Assembly: GCA_018432615.1 (NCBI GenBank)
Contig: JAHDSQ010000041.1
Span: 1-64,000, forward strand
Source: Clostridia bacterium
Lineage (GTDB): Bacteria > Bacillota > Peptococcia > DRI-13 > SM3-B62
Direction: 5' to 3'
Length of the DNA stretch: 64,000 nt
Position numbers and translations under genes: made by a program. A model generated the notes under the pieces. That model was not told where the DNA came from and made no database searches. It worked only from the letters and a program-made list of their open reading frames with translations. Each line of letters begins with the position of its first letter. Within the stretch, counting starts at the first letter, position 1. Below, piece after piece: positions 37,635 through 46,766 of this stretch.

Positions 37635-39608
37635 TTATTTGATTTTGAACTTATTAACCTCTTGGTTTAATACCTTCGCGCTTTCATCAATGTTTTTGCA
37701 CATCTCAACAACTTCCTCTGTTTTTTCCATGATCGTTACAATGCTTTCGCTGATGTTATTGGCTCCTGACGCTCCTTCGCTGACAGCAATGGCAATTTCA
37801 CCAATCGCCTTGGTTACCTGATCTACGGTGGCAGTCAATAACTCAGCGGTATTACTAAAATCATTCATTGTCTTATTAAACATCTTCGCATCGTCATCAT
37901 ACTGAATTATCGTTTCAGTAAAGGTTTTGTAGTCTTTTTTAACATCGTTATCGACAAAAGTCAGGAAGTTTTTCGAGCTGTTGACCAGATTGTCTACTGA
38001 GGTAATGACGTTGCCGATGATATTGTATATGTTGGAGGCCGTTTGAGCAGACTGCTCGGCCAGTTTCCTTACTTCCTCGGCTACCACGGCAAAGCCTCTA
38101 CCCTCTTCGCCGGCCCTTGCCGCCTCTATTGCTGCGTTTAAGGCCAACAGGTTTGTTTGTTCGGCAATGTCCATAATACTTCCTGTCATTACTTCAATTT
38201 CCTTAACAACCTTGGATTCCTCCATAGCTTTTTCCAATTCTGCTTTAGTATTGTTAAGTATACTCTCTGTATTTTCTATAGATTCGTTAGCGCCTTTTCT
38301 CAGATTCTCCGCTCTCTCTTGTATCAATGCCGCGTTTTTAGCTCCGTCCTCTGCCTTGTGTGCCATGACCTCTATCGAAGAGCTAATCTCCTGAGAAGAC
38401 GCATTAACCTCTTCAACCGCAGAAGAACTCTGCTCCATCCCCGCCGATAGTTCCTCTACTGTGGCTGAAATATTCTCTACAGTGGTACGCAGCTGTTCAA
38501 CTGAAGATACCGATGCTTGAGCCGCCTCTCCTGTCCGACCGCTTTCTCCCATTACGTTATCTACAATATTCTTTAAATTATTCAGCATAACACCGAACTG
38601 TTTACTGAGCTGCCCAATCTCATCATTACTATTAACAACAGTAACAGAAGAAGTCAAATCTCCCGCAGCCATACTCTTTGCAGCCTCCGTAACATGCTGC
38701 AGCGGCTTAAGACTTCTGCCGATTACCACCACCATAGCAATAATGCTTAAGACTACAAATATTGCGATCAAGAGCAAACTGAAGGTGCGAATATTATTTA
38801 CCTTAGCATTTAGTGTATCCGTATACTCGGTCATGACTACCGTCCACCCCGTAGAACTAATAGGCGAAAAGGCTATGAACTTTTCTTCCCCTTCATAAAC
38901 CCACGTGCCTGATCCCTTTTCTCCAGTCAGCATTCTTTCCGCCATCTGAACAGTTTCAGGAATTGGCTGGTCTAAGATGTTCTGTTCCATTACTATTTCC
39001 TGGTTGGGATGAGCTATCATCAAACCTTCTTTGCTCAGCATAAAGCCATAACCGGTATCTCCCAGTTTTTCTTCATTGATTATCGCCGAAACCTTCTCAA
39101 GTTCCACAGCGCCTGCAATTACCCCGACGATTTCTCCTCCATCGTTTTTGATCGGTGTGGCTATGTATATATTAGCTTTCCCGGTAGATTTTGAAATAAC
39201 AGGATCAGGAATACTTGTTCTACCTTTCATCGCTTCGATAAAATATTCTCTGGTGGATACATTGCCGGAAGCCCCGAGATTTGTGTTGTAATTGCCATCC
39301 ACTTCCGCCACCAATACCAAGCTAAACTCATGATATAATGCTTTGTTTTTCTGGAAGTATTGATCGATTTGATTCCAATCCATCGTCTTCATTACATCAC
39401 TGGCAGCTGTGATTTCAACTATTTCAGCCCATCTTGCAAGTTGATCCTCGATATATACCTGCAACTTGTCCGTTTTGGCCTCCGCGATAATTGCAATATC
39501 TTCTTCTAAATCTGCAACATACATATTCTGTGTGTAAATAAACACTCCCAATGCTGCCACAATCATTATAATTATCGGTATTAATATTTTTGTTTTTAAT
39601 GATTTCAC
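37635..39608 (-). CDS. Methyl-accepting chemotaxis protein with extracellular Cache sensor
   Basis: The 657-residue receptor has a membrane segment near the start ([19 protein letters not shown]), a dCache-like sensor ([34 protein letters not shown]), a second segment ([20 protein letters not shown]), HAMP, and a signalling domain with the standard tip [20 protein letters not shown] followed by [18 protein letters not shown]. No C-terminal tether is seen. I chose GTG at 39608 because GAAAGGAAG lies 7 nt upstream; the ATG at 39626 contains that site and has none of its own. Confidence 0.93.
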   Translation of the reverse strand: MKSLKTKILIPIIIMIVAALGVFIYTQNMYVADLEEDIAIIAEAKTDKLQVYIEDQLARWAEIVEITAASDVMKTMDWNQIDQYFQKNKALYHEFSLVLVAEVDGNYNTNLGASGNVSTREYFIEAMKGRTSIPDPVISKSTGKANIYIATPIKNDGGEIVGVIAGAVELEKVSAIINEEKLGDTGYGFMLSKEGLMIAHPNQEIVMEQNILDQPIPETVQMAERMLTGEKGSGTWVYEGEEKFIAFSPISSTGWTVVMTEYTDTLNAKVNNIRTFSLLLIAIFVVLSIIAMVVVIGRSLKPLQHVTEAAKSMAAGDLTSSVTVVNSNDEIGQLSKQFGVMLNNLKNIVDNVMGESGRTGEAAQASVSSVEQLRTTVENISATVEELSAGMEQSSSAVEEVNASSQEISSSIEVMAHKAEDGAKNAALIQERAENLRKGANESIENTESILNNTKAELEKAMEESKVVKEIEVMTGSIMDIAEQTNLLALNAAIEAARAGEEGRGFAVVAEEVRKLAEQSAQTASNIYNIIGNVITSVDNLVNSSKNFLTFVDNDVKKDYKTFTETIIQYDDDAKMFNKTMNDFSNTAELLTATVDQVTKAIGEIAIAVSEGASGANNISESIVTIMEKTEEVVEMCKNIDESAKVLNQEVNKFKIK

Positions 39609-39708
39609 TATTCTACTTCCTTTCATGTTTTTTATGTTAGTATGTTAAATTCAATATATAATTAAAATTACCTGCTATTGGTCCCTATTTTTTATGCAAT
39701 TAAATCTA

Positions 39709-40827
39709 TCATACAAGGATATCTCTTAGTGTTTTAATCGAATCCACCAGATACGTCGGCATGGCCTTTTTTAATTCTTCGGACGAACCGTATCCGTATA
39801 ACACACCTATCGAATCGATCCCCTCTTCTTTTGCCCCAATAATATCGTACTTTCTATCCCCCACCATTACTATTCTTTTATCAGATGACATCTTCACTTT
39901 ATTAAGAACGTATTCTATAACTTCGCTTTTCACTACTCTACTGCCGTCAAGATTGCTTCCTACAACCGATTTAAAATATTTTAGTATTTGAAAATGATTC
40001 AATATCTTTTCCGCATATACTGTCGGTTTTGAGGTTGCGACAAACAACGTTTTCCCTCTTTCAGACAACTCGGCAAGAAGTTCGGCTATAGCCGGATAAA
40101 GCTTATTTTCAAAGAGACCCTTTTCAGCAAAGTATTCTCTGTATTTTTTTATCGCCACTGCAGCAGCATCATCATTAAAACCATAGTACTCCCGAAATGA
40201 ATCCTTCAAGGGCGGTCCTATAAACTTAATGAGACTATTTAAATCGGTTTCGTCGATACCGAATGAGGCCAGCGCATATTGTACCGCCTTGGTTATACCC
40301 TCTTTGGGATCGGTGAGAGTACCGTCCAAATCAAACAGGATGACATCATATATCCTTTTTCCTTTGGCACAAAACATCTTGGCCATTCTGTTGTAACACA
40401 AAACCTGCCTTTTCTGTGTAATGATCCTTTCATATTTTATCGGCTCGTAGCCCCTTTTCAAATACATGCTGTACGCAGGAAAAGAAGAGTCAAGCACCGT
40501 TGTGGCATAACCCGCCTTTTCCGCCCGCTGTTCCAACCTATCCAGCAACAAACTGCCGCAACCGCTGTTTTGGTAGTCCGGCAGAACAAAAACCCTTTTG
40601 ATTTCATTTTTAAAAAGCGAACCTGTTCCAATAGTCTTTTCTCCAAGTTTGGCCAACAGCACGTATTCCCTGCAGACAGCCTTCTCAATGCTATCCAGAG
40701 AGTGGTAGTTTAAAAAGAAATTCACCACATCCTCGGGGTAATAATCAGGATACACTTCTGTAATAGTCACCCGAACAATATCCTGTATTGTTTGTACATC
40801 CCGCTCTGTTGCTTTAAATAGCTTCAA
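39709..40827 (-). CDS. Fusion of GNAT acetyltransferase and HAD phosphatase
   Basis: The 372-residue protein joins two domains. Residues 1-145 are a GNAT N-acetyltransferase: FVLPDYQNSGCGSLLLDRLEQRA holds the acetyl-CoA loop. Residues 160-372 are a HAD hydrolase of phosphoglycolate-phosphatase type, with VILFDLDGTLTDPKEG (nucleophile Asp), a Lys in ATSKPTVYAEKIL, and VMVGDRKYDIIGAKEEG. Start is TTG after GGAGG. Both active sites look complete, so one polypeptide may acetylate and dephosphorylate related metabolites. Frame is continuous with a short linker. No operon partner is certain. Confidence 0.88.
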   Translation of the reverse strand: MKLFKATERDVQTIQDIVRVTITEVYPDYYPEDVVNFFLNYHSLDSIEKAVCREYVLLAKLGEKTIGTGSLFKNEIKRVFVLPDYQNSGCGSLLLDRLEQRAEKAGYATTVLDSSFPAYSMYLKRGYEPIKYERIITQKRQVLCYNRMAKMFCAKGKRIYDVILFDLDGTLTDPKEGITKAVQYALASFGIDETDLNSLIKFIGPPLKDSFREYYGFNDDAAAVAIKKYREYFAEKGLFENKLYPAIAELLAELSERGKTLFVATSKPTVYAEKILNHFQILKYFKSVVGSNLDGSRVVKSEVIEYVLNKVKMSSDKRIVMVGDRKYDIIGAKEEGIDSIGVLYGYGSSEELKKAMPTYLVDSIKTLRDILV

Positions 40828-40859
40828 CTCTCATACCTCCGTTTTTTCATCCCCCAAAA

Positions 40860-41405
40860 TCAGAGACTCTCGCTACCATCAACGGCAGATTTGATATATC
40901 CAATCAACTCTTCGAGCTCTTCTTTCCTTGTGAAATCCACAGGATTCTCGTAAGCAGCAAGCATACCTCTATCATCTGCTGTTAATTCCTTTTTCCTTTT
41001 TAAATATATTTTTAAAACTACCATCATCATCTTATCTTTAAGATTTAGTTTGCTGTAGTCAAAACCACCCCGTAAGTAGAAGAAGGGAATTTGCTCTTGT
41101 TGTTCCACATAAAAATTTCTGTTCCTTATTTCTTCAATCACTTCTTTTCTGACCGGAGACGCCCCGGTCGCAAAGACAATAATCTTCTTACCCTGAAGCT
41201 TATCAAGGTCTCGGGTTATCATCTTCACACCGTTGATTCCACCGCCGTATAAACCTCCACCGTAGATTATCATGTCATAGTCGGTTAACTTTTCAACAGA
41301 GCACCTTGAGGCCTCAAAAACATCGGCGGACAGTTCCGGCGCCAACCATTCGGCATACTTTTTTGTAAAGCCGGTTTTTGAACGATACACTACTGCAATT
41401 CTCAT
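40860..41405 (-). CDS. Flavodoxin-domain protein
   Basis: The 181-residue protein starts with a flavodoxin FMN-phosphate loop (AVVYRSKTGFTKKYAEWLAPEL) and contains IIYGGGLYGGGINGVKMI, the second FMN loop, and VFATGASPVRKEV. It resembles flavodoxin-type proteins related to protoporphyrinogen oxidase HemG but has a C-terminal helical extension. It lies 32 bp upstream of the GNAT-HAD fusion gene. Function as an electron carrier or quinone reductase is inferred. Confidence 0.82.
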   Translation of the reverse strand: MRIAVVYRSKTGFTKKYAEWLAPELSADVFEASRCSVEKLTDYDMIIYGGGLYGGGINGVKMITRDLDKLQGKKIIVFATGASPVRKEVIEEIRNRNFYVEQQEQIPFFYLRGGFDYSKLNLKDKMMMVVLKIYLKRKKELTADDRGMLAAYENPVDFTRKEELEELIGYIKSAVDGSESL

Positions 41406-41596
41406 TTTGCATCTCTTCCTTCCGCTATCATACTTACAACTTTTCTAATTATACTATTCAACAAATCCTCAAAATTTCCTTGCCTTTCAAGGTAGGAATC
41501 ATACTTGTCTCACTTGTTGTTAGGTTGTCCGTATAATATAAAAGAAAATGCACAAAAAATATAGGTGTCAAAACAATGTCTATGGAGGGGATTTTC

Positions 41597-43336
41597 TTGT
41601 ACGAACACGGATACGAAACCGCAAGCGCAAACGAGTATGAACCCATATTTCTAAAATGGAGAGAAAGAAGCACCATTCCGGATCTCCGAGAAGAGCTGAC
41701 TGCTATCGAACAAAACCCTGACGAAATCAGCGACCGTTTTTACAAAAGCCTGGAGTTTGGCACCGGCGGCATGAGAGGAGTTATCGGGGCAGGCCTTAAC
41801 CGTATGAATATTTACACCGTCCGTAAAGCCACACAAGGACTGGCTAATTATATTAATAAGACAGCAGCGCCTACCGAAAGGCAAGTCGTAATAGCCTATG
41901 ATTCACGACATAAATCAAAGGATTTCGCCCTAGAGGCCGCTTTGGTATTGGTGAATAACAGCATTAAAGCCTTCCTGTTTGAAGATATCACCCCTACTCC
42001 CCTTTTATCTTTTGCCGTCAGAGAGCTTAAGACTTTTTTCGGTATCGTCGTAACCGCCAGCCATAACCCCAAAGAATACAACGGTTACAAGGTCTATTGC
42101 AGTCACGGCGGCCAAATCACAGACGAACTTGCAACACTTCTGACCACGGAGATTGAAAGGATCACCGATGTATTTGATATTGGAACTGCAAAGATGGACA
42201 AAGCCTTAAATGACGGGATGCTGATCTGGCTCAAAGACGAGATCCTTAATAAGTATGTACACATCACCCAAAAGCTCACTCTCAACAAAAAACTCATCAC
42301 CCAAAATTCTTCCAACTTGAAAATAGTTTATTCACCCCTGCACGGCACCGGTCTCGTTCCTTTAACCAAGCTTTTTGCAGCCTGCGGCTTTAATAACTTG
42401 CATCCGGTTGCGGAACAAGCCAAAGCCGACCCTGATTTTCCGACAGTTATCTCTCCCAACCCAGAGGAAGACGCAGCCGCCGCCCTCTCTCTCCAAACCG
42501 CTGAAAAAATCGATGCGGATCTCATTATGCTCACCGATCCGGACGCCGATCGCCTGGGCGTTATTGTCAAGGATGAAAAGGGAAGTTACATCCGGCTGAC
42601 CGGGAACCAAATCGGTGCTTTGCTTATCGATTATCTGCTGCAGACACGTTTGCGTCTCAACACACTCCCCGCCAACGGGGTCATTATCAAAACTATCGTT
42701 ACTTCCGACCTGGGAGTCGAAATTGCTGCCGATTACGGAATAAAGCATTTGGAAGTATTGACCGGCTTCAAATACATTGGCGAACAGATCGCCGGTTTCG
42801 ATAAACATGCAGAGCACGTCTTCTTGTTTGGCTACGAGGAAAGCTACGGCTTTCTTATCGGCGATTTTGTACGAGATAAGGATGCCATACAAACCGCACT
42901 GTGCATAGCTGAGGCCGCACTCCATCATAAGACGAACGGCTCCGGTCTCTATCAACGCCTGCAGGAGCTCTTCGCAAAATATGGCTATTACCTGGAAGAC
43001 CAAGAAAGCATTCACCTGACAGGAATCGCAGGACAGAAAACAATAAAAAATATTATGGAAACCCTTAGGCAGACTATTCCCCAACCGCTGCAGCGTTTAG
43101 GAATAGTCTCTGTTAAGGACTATCAAAGTGGAGTGGAAACACCTATCAATCTACCGCTTTCCGATGTGCTCTATTACCGACTGCAACAGAACAGTTGGTG
43201 CTGCATAAGACCATCAGGCACGGAACCAAAACTGAAAATGTATTTTGGTGTCAGGGAACAAAACCGCGAAGCTGCGGTAAAACGTCTCGCGCAACTCAAG
43301 GAAGCCTTTTTGACAGCACTGCAACCCTGGCTTTAA
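41597..43336 (+). CDS. Phosphoglucomutase/phosphomannomutase
   Basis: The protein is about 579 residues of the alpha-D-phosphohexomutase family. Motifs are GTGGMRGVIGAGLNRMN (N-terminal), VTASHNPKEYNGYKVY with the phosphorylated Ser, the metal loop LTDPDADRLGV, GYEESYGFLIGDFVRDKD for sugar binding, and RPSGTEPKLKMYF for phosphate. It interconverts glucose-1-P and glucose-6-P, linking the adjacent glycogen operon to glycolysis. GGAGGGG lies 6 nt before a TTG at 41597, which I prefer to the ATG at 41576. Its TAA overlaps the malQ stop codon on the other strand. Confidence 0.92.
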   Translation: MYEHGYETASANEYEPIFLKWRERSTIPDLREELTAIEQNPDEISDRFYKSLEFGTGGMRGVIGAGLNRMNIYTVRKATQGLANYINKTAAPTERQVVIAYDSRHKSKDFALEAALVLVNNSIKAFLFEDITPTPLLSFAVRELKTFFGIVVTASHNPKEYNGYKVYCSHGGQITDELATLLTTEIERITDVFDIGTAKMDKALNDGMLIWLKDEILNKYVHITQKLTLNKKLITQNSSNLKIVYSPLHGTGLVPLTKLFAACGFNNLHPVAEQAKADPDFPTVISPNPEEDAAAALSLQTAEKIDADLIMLTDPDADRLGVIVKDEKGSYIRLTGNQIGALLIDYLLQTRLRLNTLPANGVIIKTIVTSDLGVEIAADYGIKHLEVLTGFKYIGEQIAGFDKHAEHVFLFGYEESYGFLIGDFVRDKDAIQTALCIAEAALHHKTNGSGLYQRLQELFAKYGYYLEDQESIHLTGIAGQKTIKNIMETLRQTIPQPLQRLGIVSVKDYQSGVETPINLPLSDVLYYRLQQNSWCCIRPSGTEPKLKMYFGVREQNREAAVKRLAQLKEAFLTALQPWL

Positions 43337-44832
43337 TGGAAACCCTGCCTGCCATGCTTTACCGTCAATGCCGCTAGTCTTTCCGTAAATTCTGCCGTTA
43401 GGCATTCTCTGCCAAATCGCCATGCCCAGTTACCGCCCGCTGTTCCCGGAGTGTTCATTCTGGCACTGCTGTCGAGACCTAAATGATCTTGTAGTGGCAC
43501 AATCGCCATCCTGGCATTACTCCGAAAAACGCTTTCGATTAGGCCTTGGCAAATATCCTGGATTTCTTGCTGTTCCAAGGGTCTTTTAAGGTTGTCCGAC
43601 ACCGTTTTCGTATACCATCCCAGCAAGGTATCGTTGTCGTGGGTACCTGTGTAATACACATAATTCTCTGTCTCAGGTCCTTTTGCGACCTGTTCTTTGT
43701 CAGTAAACTGCAGAACCTTCATTCCCGTATAATGAAAGGCATCCCTGAGCTCGTAAACCTCCGGCGTAATATACCCTAAATCCTCGGCCACGACGGGTAA
43801 TTCTCCCAGATATTTCTCTAATACAGCAAAAAATTTCTCGCCCGGTCCCTTGACCCACTTCCCGTTGACAGCGGTCTCAGCTCCGCCTTCTACCTCCCAG
43901 TAAGCCTCAAAACCCCTAAAATGGTCTATCCGCACAATATCAACCAATTCCAACAGCAGTTTAAACCTTTCTCTCCACCAGTAATAATCATCCTCTGCCA
44001 TTACCCTCCATTTATAATGGGGATTTCCCCATAACTGCCCGGTATGACTGAAGCAATCCGGCGGGACGCCGGCCAGCTTGGCAGGATAACCTTTTTCATC
44101 GAGTTCGAATAGCCGGGGATTTACCCAGGCATCACTGCTGTCATAACAGATAAACAGCGGCAAATCACCCATGATTGCTACCCCGTTTTTTACTGCATAT
44201 TCCTTCAATGACTTCCACTGATCGAAAAACTTGTATTGTAAAAAAAGATGATACTGCACATTTTCAGCCAGCAGGTTTTCAAAATACCCTCTGGCTTTCT
44301 TTTCTCTCCAGGCTATAGCTTGATCCCATTCGTTCCAAGGCCTATTATCATAGTATTCCTTTAAGGCCATAAACAGGGCAAAATCATGCAGCCAATAGCA
44401 GTTTTTTTCTAAAAACGCAAAGAATCCCTGATTAACCGCACGCTGTCTAAACCGACTATAGGCTTTTTTCAACAATCCGTGTTTGTACTCTTTAACCTCC
44501 TGATAAGCAATCCTGTTTTCCGGAAAAACCGGGGTTTCTTGTATCTCTTCACTTGTTAACAGTCCCTCGTGCCGAAGGCAGTCAATACTGATTAACAGAG
44601 GGTTGCCCGCAAAGGCCGAGTACGATTGATACGGAGATTCGCCATAACCAGCCGGATGCAGAGGCAACACCTGCCAGATCGTTTGCTTGCTGTCTTTGAG
44701 AAAATCAACAAATCGGTAGGCTTCTGCACCAAGCTCCCCTATGCCATACCGCGAAGGAAGCGAAATGGGATGCAGCAAAATACCGCTGCTTTTTCTTGTC
44801 TGTTCCAAACACCGCATCACATCTTGGTTCAA
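43333..44832 (-). CDS. malQ: 4-alpha-glucanotransferase (amylomaltase)
   Basis: The 499-residue GH77 enzyme shows SLPSRYGIGELGAEAYRF at the start, IGDLPLFICYDSSDAW, PPDCFSHTGQLWGNPHYKW, VRIDHFRGFEAYW with the nucleophile Asp, AEDLG with the acid/base Glu, and TGTHDNDTLLGWY. It transfers glucan chains, releasing glucose and remodelling short oligosaccharides from glycogen breakdown. The start is TTG overlapping the preceding TGA as TTGA (44829-44832), with AAAAGGG upstream. It ends the glycogen operon. Confidence 0.95.
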   Translation of the reverse strand: MNQDVMRCLEQTRKSSGILLHPISLPSRYGIGELGAEAYRFVDFLKDSKQTIWQVLPLHPAGYGESPYQSYSAFAGNPLLISIDCLRHEGLLTSEEIQETPVFPENRIAYQEVKEYKHGLLKKAYSRFRQRAVNQGFFAFLEKNCYWLHDFALFMALKEYYDNRPWNEWDQAIAWREKKARGYFENLLAENVQYHLFLQYKFFDQWKSLKEYAVKNGVAIMGDLPLFICYDSSDAWVNPRLFELDEKGYPAKLAGVPPDCFSHTGQLWGNPHYKWRVMAEDDYYWWRERFKLLLELVDIVRIDHFRGFEAYWEVEGGAETAVNGKWVKGPGEKFFAVLEKYLGELPVVAEDLGYITPEVYELRDAFHYTGMKVLQFTDKEQVAKGPETENYVYYTGTHDNDTLLGWYTKTVSDNLKRPLEQQEIQDICQGLIESVFRSNARMAIVPLQDHLGLDSSARMNTPGTAGGNWAWRFGRECLTAEFTERLAALTVKHGRQGFH

Positions 44833-46766
44833 CCCTTTTCATCTCCCACTTGTTCTTCTTGGTGTAAAAACACTCTGCCTTCCAGCGGAGAAAGCACAAA
44901 TTCTTCCGCCTCCTCTTGTATTTGCAAGGGACCCTTTGGCCGTTCGGTCAACAATTCTTGCCATAAGCCCTTACCCCAAAGCCCCAATTTAAGAGTAATA
45001 ACATGTGCGCTCACCGCGTTTCTGTTAATAACAACCGCAACCGTTTCTTTTCCATATCGCCTGATAAAACCGTAGACATCCCCGTCTGCATATAAAAGCC
45101 TCCAAATACCTTTTTTAAAAGCCTCACTGCTGTTACGCAACATAATGGTCCTGCCATACCAACTCAACAACTCTACTTCTTCCCTAGCCCAGGGATACGG
45201 CCCCCTGTTGAAGGGATCCGCATACCCTTCCATTCCTGCCTCATCCCCATAGTAAACACACGGAACTCCCGGGAAAGTCATTTGCCACAACACAGCCAAC
45301 TTTAAACGGGCGATTCCCAACTCGCGTTGTTCCTGAGATAATCTCATTTTTTCCTGTTCGGCTTCGTTTAGGGCATCCTGGGGTACGCCCTCCCCCAACA
45401 AGGTGAGAATACGGGGCACATCATGACTTCCCAGCAAATTCATACAGGCATAAAAACAAGGGGCGGGATAATTTTCATAGAGGTTCATCAATTTCCTGTG
45501 GGTCAGGAGCGCATCATTTTCCCCCAGGAGAAACTCCAACAAGATCTTGCGAAAGGGGTAGTTCATCACCGAGTCAAGTTCTTCTCCCCAGACAAAAGCC
45601 CTGTTCTGACCATAACTCACCTTGTTTGAAGCGTCCTCCCATACCTCGCCGATCAGCACAGAATGGTGATCCTGCTCCTTCATCACCTGGCGCAGTTCCC
45701 TGATAAATTCATCGGGCAGCTCATCGGCAACATCCAAACGCCATCCTGCGGCCCCCAGCTTCATCCAGTATCTAACAACGCTGTTCTCATCATACATGAT
45801 AAAATTTCGATAGGAGGGCTCCATTTCCTCAACGTTTGGCATTGTCCCGATACCCCACCAGGCTTCATAGGCATCGGGATAATGGCTGAACCTAAACCAT
45901 TTATAGTAGGGCGATTCCGGGGACTGGTAAGCGCCAACCTCAGAGTAATTGCCCTCCTTGTTGAAGTAAACGCTGTCACTCCCCGTATGGCTGAATACTC
46001 CATCCAGAATGACCCTCATGCCCAGCTTGGCCGCTTCCTTACAGAGCCGCTCAAATGTTTCGTTCCTGCCGTACATCGGATCGATTTTGAGATAATCGCC
46101 GGTATCATATTTATGATTGCTGGGTGATTCAAAAATCGGATTTAAATAAATAACCCCTATTCCTAATTCCTTTAAATAGGGAAGTTTTTTTATCACGCCC
46201 CATAAATTACCGCCGAAGAAATTCCAACGCAGAATACCGTTTGTCTGAGGTTCCCTGATATATACTGGGGTATCGTGCCACTGTCCGTGAATAAGTGAGC
46301 CTTTCTTGGGATTGTGAACCTTCTCATCTTCCAGTCCGTTGTAAAAACGATCAACAAATATCTGATACATCACCGTTTCACTGAACCAGGGGGGCACGAC
46401 AAAGTTGCCATTGTACACCGTAACCTGATAAGAAGGAGGTACCTGTTCTTGCAGCAGACCCAATCCGCCCAGTCTCTGAGGGTTGTTGCCGTAGTAATAA
46501 ACGTTTCCTTCCCTGATGACAAAAAAGTAGTACCACATCAACCCCGGGTCGGAGGGAGCGGTCAATACCGCCTCATAAATCCTGCCCTCTACCGCAGCCA
46601 TCTCGACATTCTGCTCTTTTCCCTTCTTCCAGACACGCAAATGAACGGAATCGACAGCTTCCTCGGCTAATACCTTCAACCGCAAAATGACTTCGGTATT
46701 ACAAGCAACCGCACCAAAGGGGTTGCGATAAAAACTGTCCTGGGAATCATGAACGAGCCAACTCAA
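44829..46766 (-). CDS. GH13 alpha-amylase family protein (neopullulanase/maltogenic amylase type)
   Basis: The 645-residue enzyme has an N-terminal CBM34-like beta domain (about 1-130; RNPFGAVACNTEVILRLK) and a GH13 barrel with FVDRFYNGLEDEKV, AAGWRLDVADELPDEF (nucleophile Asp), LIGEVWEDA (acid/base Glu) and LLGSHDVPRIL. No signal peptide is evident, so it acts inside the cell, probably debranching or trimming glycogen-derived dextrins. Start is TTG at 46766 overlapping the glgA TGA as TTGA, with GGGGGG 6 nt upstream; the longer frame would overlap glgA by 76 bp. Confidence 0.92.
   Translation of the reverse strand: MSWLVHDSQDSFYRNPFGAVACNTEVILRLKVLAEEAVDSVHLRVWKKGKEQNVEMAAVEGRIYEAVLTAPSDPGLMWYYFFVIREGNVYYYGNNPQRLGGLGLLQEQVPPSYQVTVYNGNFVVPPWFSETVMYQIFVDRFYNGLEDEKVHNPKKGSLIHGQWHDTPVYIREPQTNGILRWNFFGGNLWGVIKKLPYLKELGIGVIYLNPIFESPSNHKYDTGDYLKIDPMYGRNETFERLCKEAAKLGMRVILDGVFSHTGSDSVYFNKEGNYSEVGAYQSPESPYYKWFRFSHYPDAYEAWWGIGTMPNVEEMEPSYRNFIMYDENSVVRYWMKLGAAGWRLDVADELPDEFIRELRQVMKEQDHHSVLIGEVWEDASNKVSYGQNRAFVWGEELDSVMNYPFRKILLEFLLGENDALLTHRKLMNLYENYPAPCFYACMNLLGSHDVPRILTLLGEGVPQDALNEAEQEKMRLSQEQRELGIARLKLAVLWQMTFPGVPCVYYGDEAGMEGYADPFNRGPYPWAREEVELLSWYGRTIMLRNSSEAFKKGIWRLLYADGDVYGFIRRYGKETVAVVINRNAVSAHVITLKLGLWGKGLWQELLTERPKGPLQIQEEAEEFVLSPLEGRVFLHQEEQVGDEKG

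Noticed and set aside
42362-43084. 240-codon minus-strand frame inside the phosphoglucomutase gene
   Set aside because: It is antisense to conserved catalytic motifs of the mutase and has no ribosome binding site.
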